A stretch of 29,823 nucleotides of DNA from an uncultured Lachnospiraceae bacterium (GCA_910585295.1 CAJUDE010000056.1:1-29823); one strand, 5' to 3'; counted from the stretch's first letter, positions 15,510 through 24,725 are shown. The notes: generated by a model not told the origin, from the sequence alone. Made by a program: numbers and translations.

Positions 15510-18500
15510 ATGGATAATGGAGGCAGGTATAAGACGTGTATTTTGGAATTGGTGCGGAATAATGGTATATTACAGGAGGAAAAAAGCAATAGAGCCAGCT
15601 TTTTGATGTTTGACTATTTTGATATTTTGTATTATACGGAACTTAAGGGGGAAGAAAAAGATTACAAAAATTATTTTGCCTTAGGAGATCCTTTTGAGAA
15701 TGATAAGGAATACAAAGTATCTTATAAATCTTTGGGCTTATATCAGCATTGGCATAAAATTGAAAAACAAGAGGACCCTTTTTTGTCAAAAGGGGGGCGG
15801 CAGCTATCGGACAAGCCATTTCTGGGGATTGTTCAGATTAACTTATGTAAAGAAAGCTTTGATGGGATAAATATTGGGATAGAGGGTTTTTTGTTGGCTT
15901 GTGAAGAAGTGGTCGAAAAGATTGCGGGCAATATATGTCAAGATGCTTACAGGTGCTTGTACCGGAGTACAAATACTGGGGATTTTTGCCTTGTGCTGCG
16001 TACTGGCCACGTGGAGCAAATTTACCAAACTGCGATGGAGCTAAATGGGTATGAAAGTGATAAGCAGAAAGACGGGTTCCGTGTGAAATTTTGTACATAT
16101 ACAAGCGTAGGGCTGGAATGCGTGGTAGGGGGTGATGGGAAATATTGCACGTTAAGCCAAGGTTTCGTAAACCAGAATAAAGGCCTGAGGGTTGCATTGA
16201 GGTTTTCTGCCTCAGCTTCATTGGCGGACAGGCTGGGCCAACTGAATCAGGCGCAGCCGAATAGAGGAGAATATACGGTAAAAAAAGGGGTCTTTGGGAG
16301 ATATGATTATTTACTTCACGTAAGCATAGGGGAATTTGCGGAAATTTATCCAATTTTATGTGAAAAGAAGATGGGAAAGTTAGAATCCCATGTTGAAGCG
16401 AAAACGGAATTACAAAAAATTATCAGTGAAGGAAGCGTTAGGAATATCAATGAGAGGATTTTAGTGAATCTAGGGTCTTACAAGGGAAAAGGGGTTGGTA
16501 CAGACAAAAGTGAAGATGTAAGCCAAGAGGTAGACAGATGCAATAAAGAATTATACGAAAAAATTATTCGGCTGTGGGATGAGAGAAACTATTTTTCAGA
16601 GGAATATCGGACATTTTGCGATTTGTATCGGGGGACAAAGGAATTGTATAAAGCCTTTTCTTCTATCGGCTTAGAAGAGGATGCATATATTAACTGGTTG
16701 ATCTTTTATCAGGATATGGAGACATTATGTGGCAATTTAAATAAATGGATTGAACGGGTCAAGGAGGGGGCAACGTTAGATAGCCAAGCTGAAAACAGGA
16801 AATGGAGGATTTCCACGCTGAAAAATTGGAGGAATGATATACAGGCAATCAACGAGTACACACAGTTGGTGCAGAATGTAAATTACCAGAATTATCAGTC
16901 TCCAATTTATGAAATACAGACTCAGAGCGATACGGAAAAATTGCTTGTGGCTTATCGTGAGGTGATGGAAGTTTATTTTGATTCTTATAATAAAAAGGAT
17001 CAAAATAAAAAAGATGGTTCTAAGAATACAGGGGATTCTGGGCAAAAAGAACATATACACCCAATCATTTACCCTGATTTGTCCAGGAACAATGTGGAAG
17101 TAACTGCCAGCTTTCTTCCAATTAAAGGGGTATCAGAGTGTGAGCGCATGGTTGTATGTACGGTGCCTTCCTTTGAATATTTTGGGAGGCTGTATGATTT
17201 GCTGCCATGGATTATACATGAATCCTCCCATCATGTAAGGGTTTTGAGCAGGATGGAAAGGAACCAGTTTATTTTAGAATATGACATGCGTTATATATTT
17301 CGCCAGGTGGCTGCAGATATTTTGAAAGAATTATCAGATGATAAATTTTATGGAGGGCTGGGGGCGATAGAGGATATTTTGGCAGAAAGCTTGATGATGG
17401 CATTTAAGGAGGAATACCAGACAGACAAGCTGCAAGAGTATAATTTTGAAAATCTGATCAAAGAATTGGAAAGGCATATACAAGAACTTTTTTACATGGA
17501 TGGGCAAGGCGCTTTACTTGGTCAGCCAGTCGATACAGATGTAATGTATCTTGAGGCGTGTAATGCATTGCTGAATGAGTATAGGTCATATGGGAAGGTG
17601 GATGGAGGGGTATGCAGCGAATTTAAAAAGCTATATGCAAAAAACGGTGGAATGAAGCTTGTGGAAAGCCTGATAAACAAAATATTGGAAATTTACTGGG
17701 GGGAAGTGTCAGAATTAGAAGGAATTTCTGGTACTGTATACATAAAATTAGAGGATTTCATGATACCACAGTCGGTGATAGAGGAACGGCTGGTGGCATT
17801 ATGTGATAGTGGGAAACGGAAGCCGTTTGAGCATAAATTAATCGAGTACGCTTATTCAGTGAAACGGCTGTTCCGGGTCTACTGCACACTGAAAGAACTG
17901 AATGAAGCAGGATCTAAAGGGAGTGAATCTCGGAGAAATTTCTTAAATAAGGCAGGAACACATTATAAAAGCCAGATGGCGGGGCATACAGACAGGAAAG
18001 TCTTAAAGGACCCAAGCGTTACGTACGCCTTGAGGCAGCTTGGCATGCAAAATAAAAACTCATATGAATTTGCGGAAGTGATGGAAGGGATGTTACGCCG
18101 AATTGATGGGAGCAGGATATGGGACTGCCATAAATTAAGGATTGGGACGTACCGTGAGGCTTGCGCTGATTTATTTATGGCAATTTCGTTAAACATGACA
18201 GCTTTTGGGTATTGCAGCCAAGTGTTCCACACCATCAGCGCCGCAAGGCTGCAGATCGTGGAATATGATTATGAAAATATTAATTATGCGCGTCTGCGTG
18301 TAATAGCGGCCGTGCTTTTAAATAAAGAGAACCATGGCTGGGAATTGGGAACACAGGGGGAGTTGGTGTCAGTCAATGGGGAAAAGCTTTTGGAGCAGGG
18401 GGATGGGTATTGCCTTTATACCCTAAAATGTATCCAGAGAAAATTGGAGGAGTCCGAACAAGCAAACTCTGTCCGCAAAGAGAGAATCGATAAATTTTTT

Positions 18501-19031
18501 GGGGCTATGTATGGGCAAATCAGAGGCTATTTAAAAGATCCAGACGGTGAGGCATACCAAAGCATGATTTTATATCCTTTGCTGAATCGTGGGGAAGGAA
18601 GGCTTGGCTCAAATACCAGAAAAATATGGGATGAATGTAGGGATGTGGTAGAGCTTTGCCAAGATTATAAACATTTATTTTGGAGGATAGAATGTTTCCT
18701 GATGGGGTTAAGTTATATCATGGAAAAGAATATAATCCGTGTGGAGAAAGATATCTATGGATATATGAAGAAGGTTTGTGAAAAAGCATGTGGGGAAACT
18801 GATTTTGGGAAAGGATATTTTGGGAAGGGATGCTATTGGGAAAATGGCTTGCCACAATATTTGCTGGATTTAAAGGAGGGGATTGGGCGGTTTTATAATG
18901 AGCCAGAATTGCGGTATACAGAAGGGGTAGAGCAAAAGTTGGAAAATACTATTGATTTTATCCAAAATTACTACTATCATAATCGGTTTCGGTTAAGGGG
19001 GAGGAAAATGCATGTTGAAGAACAAACATAA
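15510..19031 (+). CDS. Large uncharacterised protein with HExxH metallopeptidase-like motif
   Basis: A 1173-residue protein I cannot assign to a known family. No signal peptide or membrane segment is seen, so it is probably cytosolic. The N-terminal third contains three similar aromatic-Asp strands followed by acidic helices: FDILYYTELKG (about 37-47), GDFCLVLRTGHVEQIY (157-172) and GRYDYLLHVSIGEFAEIY (263-280), suggesting repeated ferredoxin-like modules. The middle has HESSH (570-574), fitting the HExxH zinc motif, within LLPWIIHESSHHVRVLS. Possible third ligands are in DILAESLMMAF (622-632) and REACADLFMAI (882-892). Residues 525-545 are a polar low-complexity linker. ATG 15510 follows GAGGAGGGG. 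The 3' end overlaps the FRG gene by 20 bp. Protease activity is an inference from motif only. Confidence 0.8.
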   Translation: MDNGGRYKTCILELVRNNGILQEEKSNRASFLMFDYFDILYYTELKGEEKDYKNYFALGDPFENDKEYKVSYKSLGLYQHWHKIEKQEDPFLSKGGRQLSDKPFLGIVQINLCKESFDGINIGIEGFLLACEEVVEKIAGNICQDAYRCLYRSTNTGDFCLVLRTGHVEQIYQTAMELNGYESDKQKDGFRVKFCTYTSVGLECVVGGDGKYCTLSQGFVNQNKGLRVALRFSASASLADRLGQLNQAQPNRGEYTVKKGVFGRYDYLLHVSIGEFAEIYPILCEKKMGKLESHVEAKTELQKIISEGSVRNINERILVNLGSYKGKGVGTDKSEDVSQEVDRCNKELYEKIIRLWDERNYFSEEYRTFCDLYRGTKELYKAFSSIGLEEDAYINWLIFYQDMETLCGNLNKWIERVKEGATLDSQAENRKWRISTLKNWRNDIQAINEYTQLVQNVNYQNYQSPIYEIQTQSDTEKLLVAYREVMEVYFDSYNKKDQNKKDGSKNTGDSGQKEHIHPIIYPDLSRNNVEVTASFLPIKGVSECERMVVCTVPSFEYFGRLYDLLPWIIHESSHHVRVLSRMERNQFILEYDMRYIFRQVAADILKELSDDKFYGGLGAIEDILAESLMMAFKEEYQTDKLQEYNFENLIKELERHIQELFYMDGQGALLGQPVDTDVMYLEACNALLNEYRSYGKVDGGVCSEFKKLYAKNGGMKLVESLINKILEIYWGEVSELEGISGTVYIKLEDFMIPQSVIEERLVALCDSGKRKPFEHKLIEYAYSVKRLFRVYCTLKELNEAGSKGSESRRNFLNKAGTHYKSQMAGHTDRKVLKDPSVTYALRQLGMQNKNSYEFAEVMEGMLRRIDGSRIWDCHKLRIGTYREACADLFMAISLNMTAFGYCSQVFHTISAARLQIVEYDYENINYARLRVIAAVLLNKENHGWELGTQGELVSVNGEKLLEQGDGYCLYTLKCIQRKLEESEQANSVRKERIDKFFGAMYGQIRGYLKDPDGEAYQSMILYPLLNRGEGRLGSNTRKIWDECRDVVELCQDYKHLFWRIECFLMGLSYIMEKNIIRVEKDIYGYMKKVCEKACGETDFGKGYFGKGCYWENGLPQYLLDLKEGIGRFYNEPELRYTEGVEQKLENTIDFIQNYYYHNRFRLRGRKMHVEEQT

Positions 19032-20130
19032 AGTGGAAGTCCGCTATGCAGAAAGTTTATCTCAGGTCTATGGCCATATTGGAGCCATTGTGAGTGAAGT
19101 CAGCAAAAATAGTGAAAGTGGTAATAATGATAAAGAAGAAAGGCCATTATTGTGGTTCCGGGGTAATTTAAATACCAAATTTAACTTAGAGCCAAGTATT
19201 TTCCGTGGGGCAGAATATCATTTTAACGATGATAAAACTTACAGCAATAACCATCTAAGGGAGGAATACCGGTTCCAAAGTTTTATGTCCCGCAATTTTG
19301 ACAATGTGACAGAACGTATGCCACAGTCCATGATTGAATGGCAGGAGATTATGCAGCACTTTTTTACGAAAACAAGGTTGATGGATTGGAGCGAGTCTTT
19401 GACGGTTGCCTTAGAGTTTGCCTTGGAAGCTTTTATTACTCCAGAGAAAAATCTGGAAATTGAGGAACGAAGGAAAACGTCAACGCCCGCCGTTTGGATT
19501 TTGCGGCCAGACGCCCTAAATATGGAAGTGTATGATTCTTTTTGGAATAACGGAGGCAGTTTAATCAAGAAGGTGCTGGACGATTCTCGGAATAGGGATG
19601 CGCTTGTAAAAAAACTACAGGGGCAGTTAAAAAACTATAAAAACATATATGCCCAATTAACAAATAAAAATGAGAAAAACATGAATGGGTTAGTCAGCCT
19701 TTCCTCTTTAGAATATATAAGGAGCGCCTATGCAGGCAGGATGGAACAGGCATTGGAAAGGTTAGAGATTAATCCCTTCTTCTATTTGTTGCTGCGGTAT
19801 TATTCTGATGGCATTCCAGTGGAACTAGATGCGCTTCCTCCGTTGGCGATTATTCATCCTTACCATAGCCAAAGGATAAAGATGCAGCGGGGAGTGTTTA
19901 CGGTATTTCCTTATTACATACCAGACAAAGTAACCGAGGATTTAAAAGAGCTGGCAGGAACATACCCGCTTTCCATGGAGTATATGCAACGGTGCATTCC
20001 ATTATTATATAAAATTCAGATTACCAACCCACAGAAGGTGGCAAATGAATTGATTATAACAGGCGCGAAGCGGGGAAGTTTGTATCCTGATATGGAAAAT
20101 ATCTCTAAGGATATAGAAAATGTGGTATAA
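19012..20130 (+). CDS. FRG-domain protein
   Basis: A 372-residue protein with an FRG domain (Pfam PF08867, named for its F/Y-R-G motif; biochemical function not established). Signatures in order: WFRGN (48-52), LEPSIFR (59-65), an acidic EEYRFQSF (84-91), MQHFFTKTRLMDWSESLTVA split as QHF (115-117) and TRLMDWS (121-127), VWILRPDALN (161-170), and the closing QRIKMQRGVF (287-296) with the conserved R, Q and G. No signal peptide or membrane helix. ATG 19012 follows AAGGGGGAGG (18995-19004) inside the upstream gene; the 20-bp overlap in a different frame implies translational coupling, so the two proteins probably work together. The domain boundaries are complete and the conserved residues intact. 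Confidence 0.88.
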   Translation: MLKNKHKVEVRYAESLSQVYGHIGAIVSEVSKNSESGNNDKEERPLLWFRGNLNTKFNLEPSIFRGAEYHFNDDKTYSNNHLREEYRFQSFMSRNFDNVTERMPQSMIEWQEIMQHFFTKTRLMDWSESLTVALEFALEAFITPEKNLEIEERRKTSTPAVWILRPDALNMEVYDSFWNNGGSLIKKVLDDSRNRDALVKKLQGQLKNYKNIYAQLTNKNEKNMNGLVSLSSLEYIRSAYAGRMEQALERLEINPFFYLLLRYYSDGIPVELDALPPLAIIHPYHSQRIKMQRGVFTVFPYYIPDKVTEDLKELAGTYPLSMEYMQRCIPLLYKIQITNPQKVANELIITGAKRGSLYPDMENISKDIENVV

Positions 20131-20398
20131 GTATAAAGGCAGCATGTTTTATTTTGTAATAATATGCTCCTGGCATTACAGTGGGCAACGGCTCACGCAG
20201 CCGTGTTTGCGGGGATATTTATCGACTGCCGCGAGGGTAGCTAAAGATCCATCTCCTTTGGGGATTGTTAAGAAGAAGCTAGGTTATGTCCCATCAGCTT
20301 GCTGCGGAATATTGGACCCTCTAAAAATAAATAAAAAGTTCAAAAAAACTATTGACATTTTTCTTTATAGCATTTATAATAACCATTGTCAGTTTTGT
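20131..20398. other. Intergenic region between FRG gene and tRNA-Leu
   Basis: No gene is seen. It holds small hairpins: CGGCT/AGCCG near 20189-20203 and CTGCC/GGTAG near 20225-20239. A degenerate copy of the CAGCTTGCTGCGG terminator core is at 20295-20307 but without a U-tract. The tRNA promoter occupies its end. Confidence 0.5.
20352..20380 (+). promoter_or_regulatory. Consensus promoter of tRNA-Leu
   Basis: TTGACA (20352-20357), 17 nt, TATAAT (20375-20380): a perfect sigma-A promoter 18 bp before the mature tRNA 5' end. Confidence 0.92.
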
Positions 20399-20482
20399 GC
20401 AGGAGTGGCGGAATTGGCAGACGCGCAGGCTTCAGGTGCCTGTGGTAGCAATATCGTGTGGGTTCAAGTCCCATCTCCTGCA
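20399..20482 (+). tRNA. tRNA-Leu (anticodon CAG)
   Basis: An 84-nt class II tRNA. Acceptor arms GCAGGAG (20399-20405) and CTCCTGC (20475-20481) pair perfectly, with discriminator A at 20482. The D-arm begins TGGCGGAATTGGCAGACGC, the anticodon stem CAGGC/GCCTG encloses loop TTCAGGT with anticodon CAG (reads CUG), a long variable arm follows, and the T-arm has GGTTCAAGTCC. CCA is not encoded. It has its own promoter and terminator. Confidence 0.97.
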
Positions 20483-20498
20483 TTTGAATTTCATAAGA

Positions 20499-20529
20499 AG
20501 AGCTGTTGCGGTTGGCAATAGCTCTTTTT
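20499..20529 (+). terminator. Intrinsic terminator after tRNA-Leu
   Basis: AGAGCTGTTGC (20499-20509) pairs with GCAATAGCTCT (20515-20525) through 11 pairs with one G-U, then TTTTTAT. Confidence 0.92.
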
Positions 20530-20531
20530 AT

Positions 20532-20623
20532 CTTATGGGAAATTACTTTGGATTCCCTATAAGTTAAAAAGAATTAAGACGCGCCCATTACAACGGGAAA
20601 ATTACCTGAAATTTCCTTATAAG
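20532..20623. repeat. Cluster of TATAGGGAAAT-type palindromic motifs
   Basis: CTTATGGGAAAT (20532-20543) and ATTCCCTATAAG (20552-20563) can form a bulged hairpin. ATTTCCTTATAAG (20611-20623) is a further related copy. The motif resembles the inverted repeat at 8007-8058. Confidence 0.4.
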
Positions 20624-20635
20624 AAAGGAGCCATT

Positions 20636-21808
20636 ATGCGATACAGGACAAACCCAAAGAACCAGCAGCAATTATCAATTTTAGGTTATGGATGCCTGCG
20701 CTTTACCAAAAAAGGGGGAGCCATCGACCAGGAAAAGGCAGAGCGGGAAATGCTGTTTGCCCTAGAACATGGGGTGAATTATTTTGACACCGCCTATACC
20801 TATAGCGGGAGCGAGGCCTGCCTGGGCAAATTTTTGGCAAAAGGGCATCGGGATAAAGTGAATATCGCCACGAAGCTGCCGCATTATTACCTGAAGCAGC
20901 CAGGGGATATGGAGCGGTATTTCCAGGAGCAGCTAGAGAGGCTTCAGACAGACCATGTGGAATATTACCTGATGCATATGTTAAACGATATTGCGGCTTG
21001 GGAGCGGATAAAGGCCCTTGGGGTTGCAAAATGGGTGGAAGAAAAAAAGGCCAAAGGGCAGATTCAGAATATCGGCTTTTCTTTCCATGGGAACACGGAT
21101 AATTTCCTGAAAATACTCGAAAGCTATGACTGGGATTTTTGCCAGGTACAGTATAATTATATGGACGAGCATTCCCAGGCAGGCAGGCGCGGGGTGGAAC
21201 GCGCCCATGAAAAAGGGATGCCCGTGATTATTATGGAGCCGTTGCGGGGCGGGCGCCTGGTGCAGGGGCTTCCTAAGACAGCGGCAAAACTATTGGGCAA
21301 AACAGGGAGAAGCCCGGCAGAATGGGGGCTTCGCTGGCTTTGGGACCAGCCGGCAGTGACCGTCGTGCTGTCTGGCATGAACAGCGTTTCCCAGGTCGAA
21401 GAAAATGTGCGCATTGCGTCAAAGGCCAAGGCAGGCTGCATGACAGAGAAAGGCAAGGCAGTCTTAGAGCAAGTGAAGGGCGAAATCAACCGTTATATGA
21501 AAGTGCCATGCACTGGCTGCGGGTACTGTATGCCCTGCCCTGGAGGGGTGGATATCCCAGGATGCTTTTCCGCTTATAATACCAGCTACACAGACAATTG
21601 GTTCCAAGGGATAAAATCTTATTTTATGTGTACCACGCTGCGGACAAACCCCACTAACGCATCAAAATGCTTGAAATGTGGGAAATGTGAGCGCCATTGC
21701 CCACAGGGCATTTCCATCCGTCAGGAGTTGGGGAAAGTGAAAAAACGGATGGAGAACCCTGCATACCATATTGCAAAGTTTGCAGCAGGGAAAATTGGGA
21801 ATTATTAA
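20636..21808 (+). CDS. Aldo/keto reductase with C-terminal double 4Fe-4S ferredoxin domain
   Basis: A 390-residue cytosolic oxidoreductase. Residues 1-285 form an aldo/keto reductase barrel with the catalytic tetrad Asp51, Tyr56, Lys80 and His114 all present. Residues 290-360 add two cysteine clusters: C292, C295, C298, C301 in PCTGCGYCMPCP, and C345, C348, C351, C355 in CLKCGKCERHCP, typical ferredoxin-type 4Fe-4S sites. This fusion is common in anaerobic Firmicutes, where it probably couples substrate reduction to ferredoxin-type electron transfer; the substrate is unknown. AAGGAG precedes ATG 20636. It may be co-transcribed with the dGTPase-like gene 84 bp downstream. Confidence 0.93.
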   Translation: MRYRTNPKNQQQLSILGYGCLRFTKKGGAIDQEKAEREMLFALEHGVNYFDTAYTYSGSEACLGKFLAKGHRDKVNIATKLPHYYLKQPGDMERYFQEQLERLQTDHVEYYLMHMLNDIAAWERIKALGVAKWVEEKKAKGQIQNIGFSFHGNTDNFLKILESYDWDFCQVQYNYMDEHSQAGRRGVERAHEKGMPVIIMEPLRGGRLVQGLPKTAAKLLGKTGRSPAEWGLRWLWDQPAVTVVLSGMNSVSQVEENVRIASKAKAGCMTEKGKAVLEQVKGEINRYMKVPCTGCGYCMPCPGGVDIPGCFSAYNTSYTDNWFQGIKSYFMCTTLRTNPTNASKCLKCGKCERHCPQGISIRQELGKVKKRMENPAYHIAKFAAGKIGNY

Positions 21809-21892
21809 CCTGTAAGATTCTGCGGATTTTTGTAAAAAAAATAAAGGAAATAGGAGGTTTGTGCGGAATATATCATATAGAGGTGATGGGAA

Positions 21893-22900
21893 ATGCTCAT
21901 TCGAGAAAATATGGAATTGTTGGAACGGACATATTTAAGCCCTTTTGCCACATTAAGCGAGAATTCTAAGGGGCGTGACAGGGAGGAACCGCAATGTGAC
22001 ATCCGTCCAGTTTTCCAAAGGGACAGGGATAGGATCCTCCATTGTAAATCATTCCGAAGGCTTAGGCATAAGACCCAGGTATTTTTAACCCCTCAGGGAG
22101 ACCACTATAGAACCAGGCTTACCCATACGCTGGAAGTGTCGCAGAATGCGAGGACAATTGCCAAAGCGCTCCGGCTGAATGAAGACTTGGTAGAGGCGAT
22201 TGCGCTTGGGCATGATTTGGGGCATACGCCCTTTGGCCATGCCGGGGAACATATGCTGAATTCAATTTGTGAAAAAGGCTTCAAGCACAATTGCCAGAGC
22301 GTCCGTATTGTTGAGGTGTTAGAAAAAGGCGGGAAAGGGCTGAACTTGACCTGGGAGGTGCGGGATGGGATGCTGAACCACCAGACCAGCCTTATGCCTT
22401 CCACGCTGGAAGGGAAAATTGTCCGCCTTTCCGATAAGATTGCATATATTAATCATGATATTGACGACGCTATCCGGGGGAAAGTGCTTTCAGAACAGGA
22501 TATCCCATTAGAGTACCGGGAGATTTTGGGGAATACTACCCGGATGCGGCTGAATACCCTGATACATAATATAATTTCCAACAGCGTGGGGAAAAATGAT
22601 ATCTGCATGTCCGAGGACGTGGAGCAGGCCATGAAAGGGCTGCGGAAATTTATGTTTGAAAATGTATATCGGAACCCAGTGGCAAAAGGGGAAGAAGAGC
22701 GTGCGAAAGACCTATTGAGCCGGCTATTTTATTATTATAGTAAGAATATAGACCAACTGCCAGAGCAGTACCTGCAGATGATAGACCAGGGGGAGACAAA
22801 AGAGCAGGCAGTTTGCGACTATATTGCAGGGATGACGGACCGCTATGCCATTGCCAAATTTGAAGAGTACTTTATGCCGAAGGCATGGCAGGTGAATTAG
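21893..22900 (+). CDS. dgt: Deoxyguanosinetriphosphate triphosphohydrolase-like HD protein
   Basis: A 335-residue HD-domain phosphohydrolase of the dGTPase family, which cleaves dNTPs to nucleoside and triphosphate. The N-terminal SKGRDREE and RDRDRILHCKSFRRLRHKTQVF segment is family-specific. The metal-binding HD motif is formed by His78 in TRLTHTLEVSQ, His107-Asp108 in GHDLGHTPFGH, and a later Asp in INHDIDDA. ATG 21893 follows AGAGGTGA. Length fits the short Gram-positive form, whose nucleotide preference is less certain than in E. coli Dgt. It sits 40 bp before dnaG, a frequent arrangement in Clostridia that links dNTP control with replication. Confidence 0.93.
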   Translation: MLIRENMELLERTYLSPFATLSENSKGRDREEPQCDIRPVFQRDRDRILHCKSFRRLRHKTQVFLTPQGDHYRTRLTHTLEVSQNARTIAKALRLNEDLVEAIALGHDLGHTPFGHAGEHMLNSICEKGFKHNCQSVRIVEVLEKGGKGLNLTWEVRDGMLNHQTSLMPSTLEGKIVRLSDKIAYINHDIDDAIRGKVLSEQDIPLEYREILGNTTRMRLNTLIHNIISNSVGKNDICMSEDVEQAMKGLRKFMFENVYRNPVAKGEEERAKDLLSRLFYYYSKNIDQLPEQYLQMIDQGETKEQAVCDYIAGMTDRYAIAKFEEYFMPKAWQVN

Positions 22901-22940
22901 GGCGCGTTTGGACCATGCACTAGTGTATAAGGAGGCTTGG

Positions 22941-24725
22941 ATGGCATATTATTCAGAGGAACTAATAGAGGAGGTGCTTTCTTCTAACAGCATTGTGGAT
23001 GTGATTTCCAGCTTTGTGCGTTTGAAGAAAAAAGGCAGCGCCTATTTTGGGTTATGCCCATTCCATAACGAGAAAACGCCTTCTTTTTCTGTATCACAGG
23101 AAAAGCAGATGTATTATTGCTTTGGATGCGGGGCAGGGGGGAATGCCATAACGTTCCTGATGCAATATGAAAACGCCTCTTTTCCGGAAGCGGTGGAAAC
23201 CCTTGCCGGGAAGGCGGGGATTGCGCTTCCCAAACAAGAACTGTCAGGCAGGGCAAGGCAGGAGGCGGATAAACGGGCGAGGCTGTTAGAAATCAACAAA
23301 ACGGCCGCGAAATATTTTTATGCCCAGCTTCGCATGGAGCAAGGGAAGACGGGCATGAGGTATTTTGTGGACCGTGGGTTAAGCCCTGAAATCATGAAGA
23401 AGTTTGGGTTGGGCTATTCCAATAAGTTTAGCGACGATTTGTACAAATACCTTCGCCAGCAAGGCTATGAGGATAGCATTTTAAAGGATTCTGGCTTGGT
23501 CACCCTGGATGAGGAACGGGGTGGGCGTGATAAATTCTGGAACCGTGTGATATTCCCAATTATGGATGTCAACCACCGTGTCATTGGCTTTGGCGGGCGC
23601 GTGATGGGGGAGGGCGAGCCAAAATACCTGAACTCACCAGAAACCATGATTTTTGATAAAAGCAGGAATTTGTATGGCTTGGATATTGCCAGGTCGTCCC
23701 GCAGGCAGGGGATTTTGCTATGCGAAGGCTATATGGATGTGATAGCGCTGCACCAGGCGGGCTTTGACAACGCGGTGGCTTCGCTGGGGACTGCGTTCAC
23801 CCCAGGCCATGCGGCATTGCTGAAACGGTACACAAAGGAAGTCTACTGTACCTTTGACAGCGACAGCGCCGGGACGAAGGCGGCGCTGCGGGCGATCCCA
23901 ATCTTGAAAGAGGCGGGGATTACGGTGAAGGTTGTCAGCATGGAGCCATATAAAGACCCAGATGAATTTATCCGGGCAAAAGGGGCAGACAGCTACCAGG
24001 AACGGATTGATGCAGCAAAAAACAGCTTTCTATTTGAGGTGGAAGTGATGGAAGGGGAATACCAGTTGGACGACCCGGAAGGCAAGACGTTATTTTATAA
24101 TGCCGTTGCGGAAAAGATCCTGCAATTTGAAGAAGAGTTAGAACGTGACAACTATATTGAGGCAGTGGCAAATAAATACCAGATAGCGCCAGCAACTTTG
24201 CATAAATTGGTAATGCACCTGGGGACCAGGGCTGGATTTGGCAGGGCGGCGCGTACCTTGAAATCTGGCGTCAATGAAAATAAAAAACAGAAAAAGGAGG
24301 ATGGCGTGAAACAGTCGCAAAGGTTAATGCTGACCTGGCTTATCGAGAAGCCAGAGTTATTTGCGGAGGTTGGGCCATATATTGGGCCGGAAGATTTCAC
24401 GGATGAACTGTACCGGCAGGCGGCAGAGGCATTGTTTGCCCAGAACAAGGGAGGGGAGCTGAACCCGGCAAAAATAATCAGCATGTTTGAGGAGGAAGCG
24501 CAGCAAAAGGAGATTGCCGGGCTGTTCCACGCAAAGCTTTTGGAGGTGGAGACGCAGGCAGAGAGGGAAAAGGCTTTGAAAGAGACGGTCTTAAAGATAA
24601 AAGAAAACAGCATTAATTACCGCTCCCGCCATCTGGAGCCTGCGGATTTGGAAGGGCTGCAGAAATTGGTCGCAGATAAAAAAGGCATGCAGCAATTGCA
24701 GAAAGTCCATTTTACTGTGACATAG
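22941..24725 (+). CDS. dnaG: DNA primase
   Basis: A 594-residue primase that makes RNA primers at the replication fork. The N-terminal CHC2 zinc finger has CPFHNEKTPSF and YYCFGCGAGG with ligands C39, H42, C60 and C63. The RNA polymerase core follows, with RVIFPIMDVNHRVIGFGGR and the TOPRIM region LLCEGYMDVIALHQAG and YCTFDSDSAGTKAA, whose acidic residues bind metal. The C-terminal part is the helicase-interacting domain. ATG 22941 is chosen because AAGGAGG (22929-22935) lies six bases upstream. It is followed by rpoD, reproducing the conserved dnaG-rpoD macromolecular-synthesis operon. Confidence 0.97.
   Translation: MAYYSEELIEEVLSSNSIVDVISSFVRLKKKGSAYFGLCPFHNEKTPSFSVSQEKQMYYCFGCGAGGNAITFLMQYENASFPEAVETLAGKAGIALPKQELSGRARQEADKRARLLEINKTAAKYFYAQLRMEQGKTGMRYFVDRGLSPEIMKKFGLGYSNKFSDDLYKYLRQQGYEDSILKDSGLVTLDEERGGRDKFWNRVIFPIMDVNHRVIGFGGRVMGEGEPKYLNSPETMIFDKSRNLYGLDIARSSRRQGILLCEGYMDVIALHQAGFDNAVASLGTAFTPGHAALLKRYTKEVYCTFDSDSAGTKAALRAIPILKEAGITVKVVSMEPYKDPDEFIRAKGADSYQERIDAAKNSFLFEVEVMEGEYQLDDPEGKTLFYNAVAEKILQFEEELERDNYIEAVANKYQIAPATLHKLVMHLGTRAGFGRAARTLKSGVNENKKQKKEDGVKQSQRLMLTWLIEKPELFAEVGPYIGPEDFTDELYRQAAEALFAQNKGGELNPAKIISMFEEEAQQKEIAGLFHAKLLEVETQAEREKALKETVLKIKENSINYRSRHLEPADLEGLQKLVADKKGMQQLQKVHFTVT

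Noticed and set aside
20399..20482. tRNA-Leu as integration site for the neighbouring FRG cassette
   Set aside because: The cassette lies on the 5' side of the tRNA, whereas integrases usually use the 3' half. No integrase gene and no duplicated tRNA 3' end was found near 15.0 kb; a 9-base match (CCATCTCCT) near 20253 is too short.
20120..20521. A 133-residue frame across the intergenic region and tRNA-Leu
   Set aside because: It runs through the tRNA and its promoter, so it is a chance frame.
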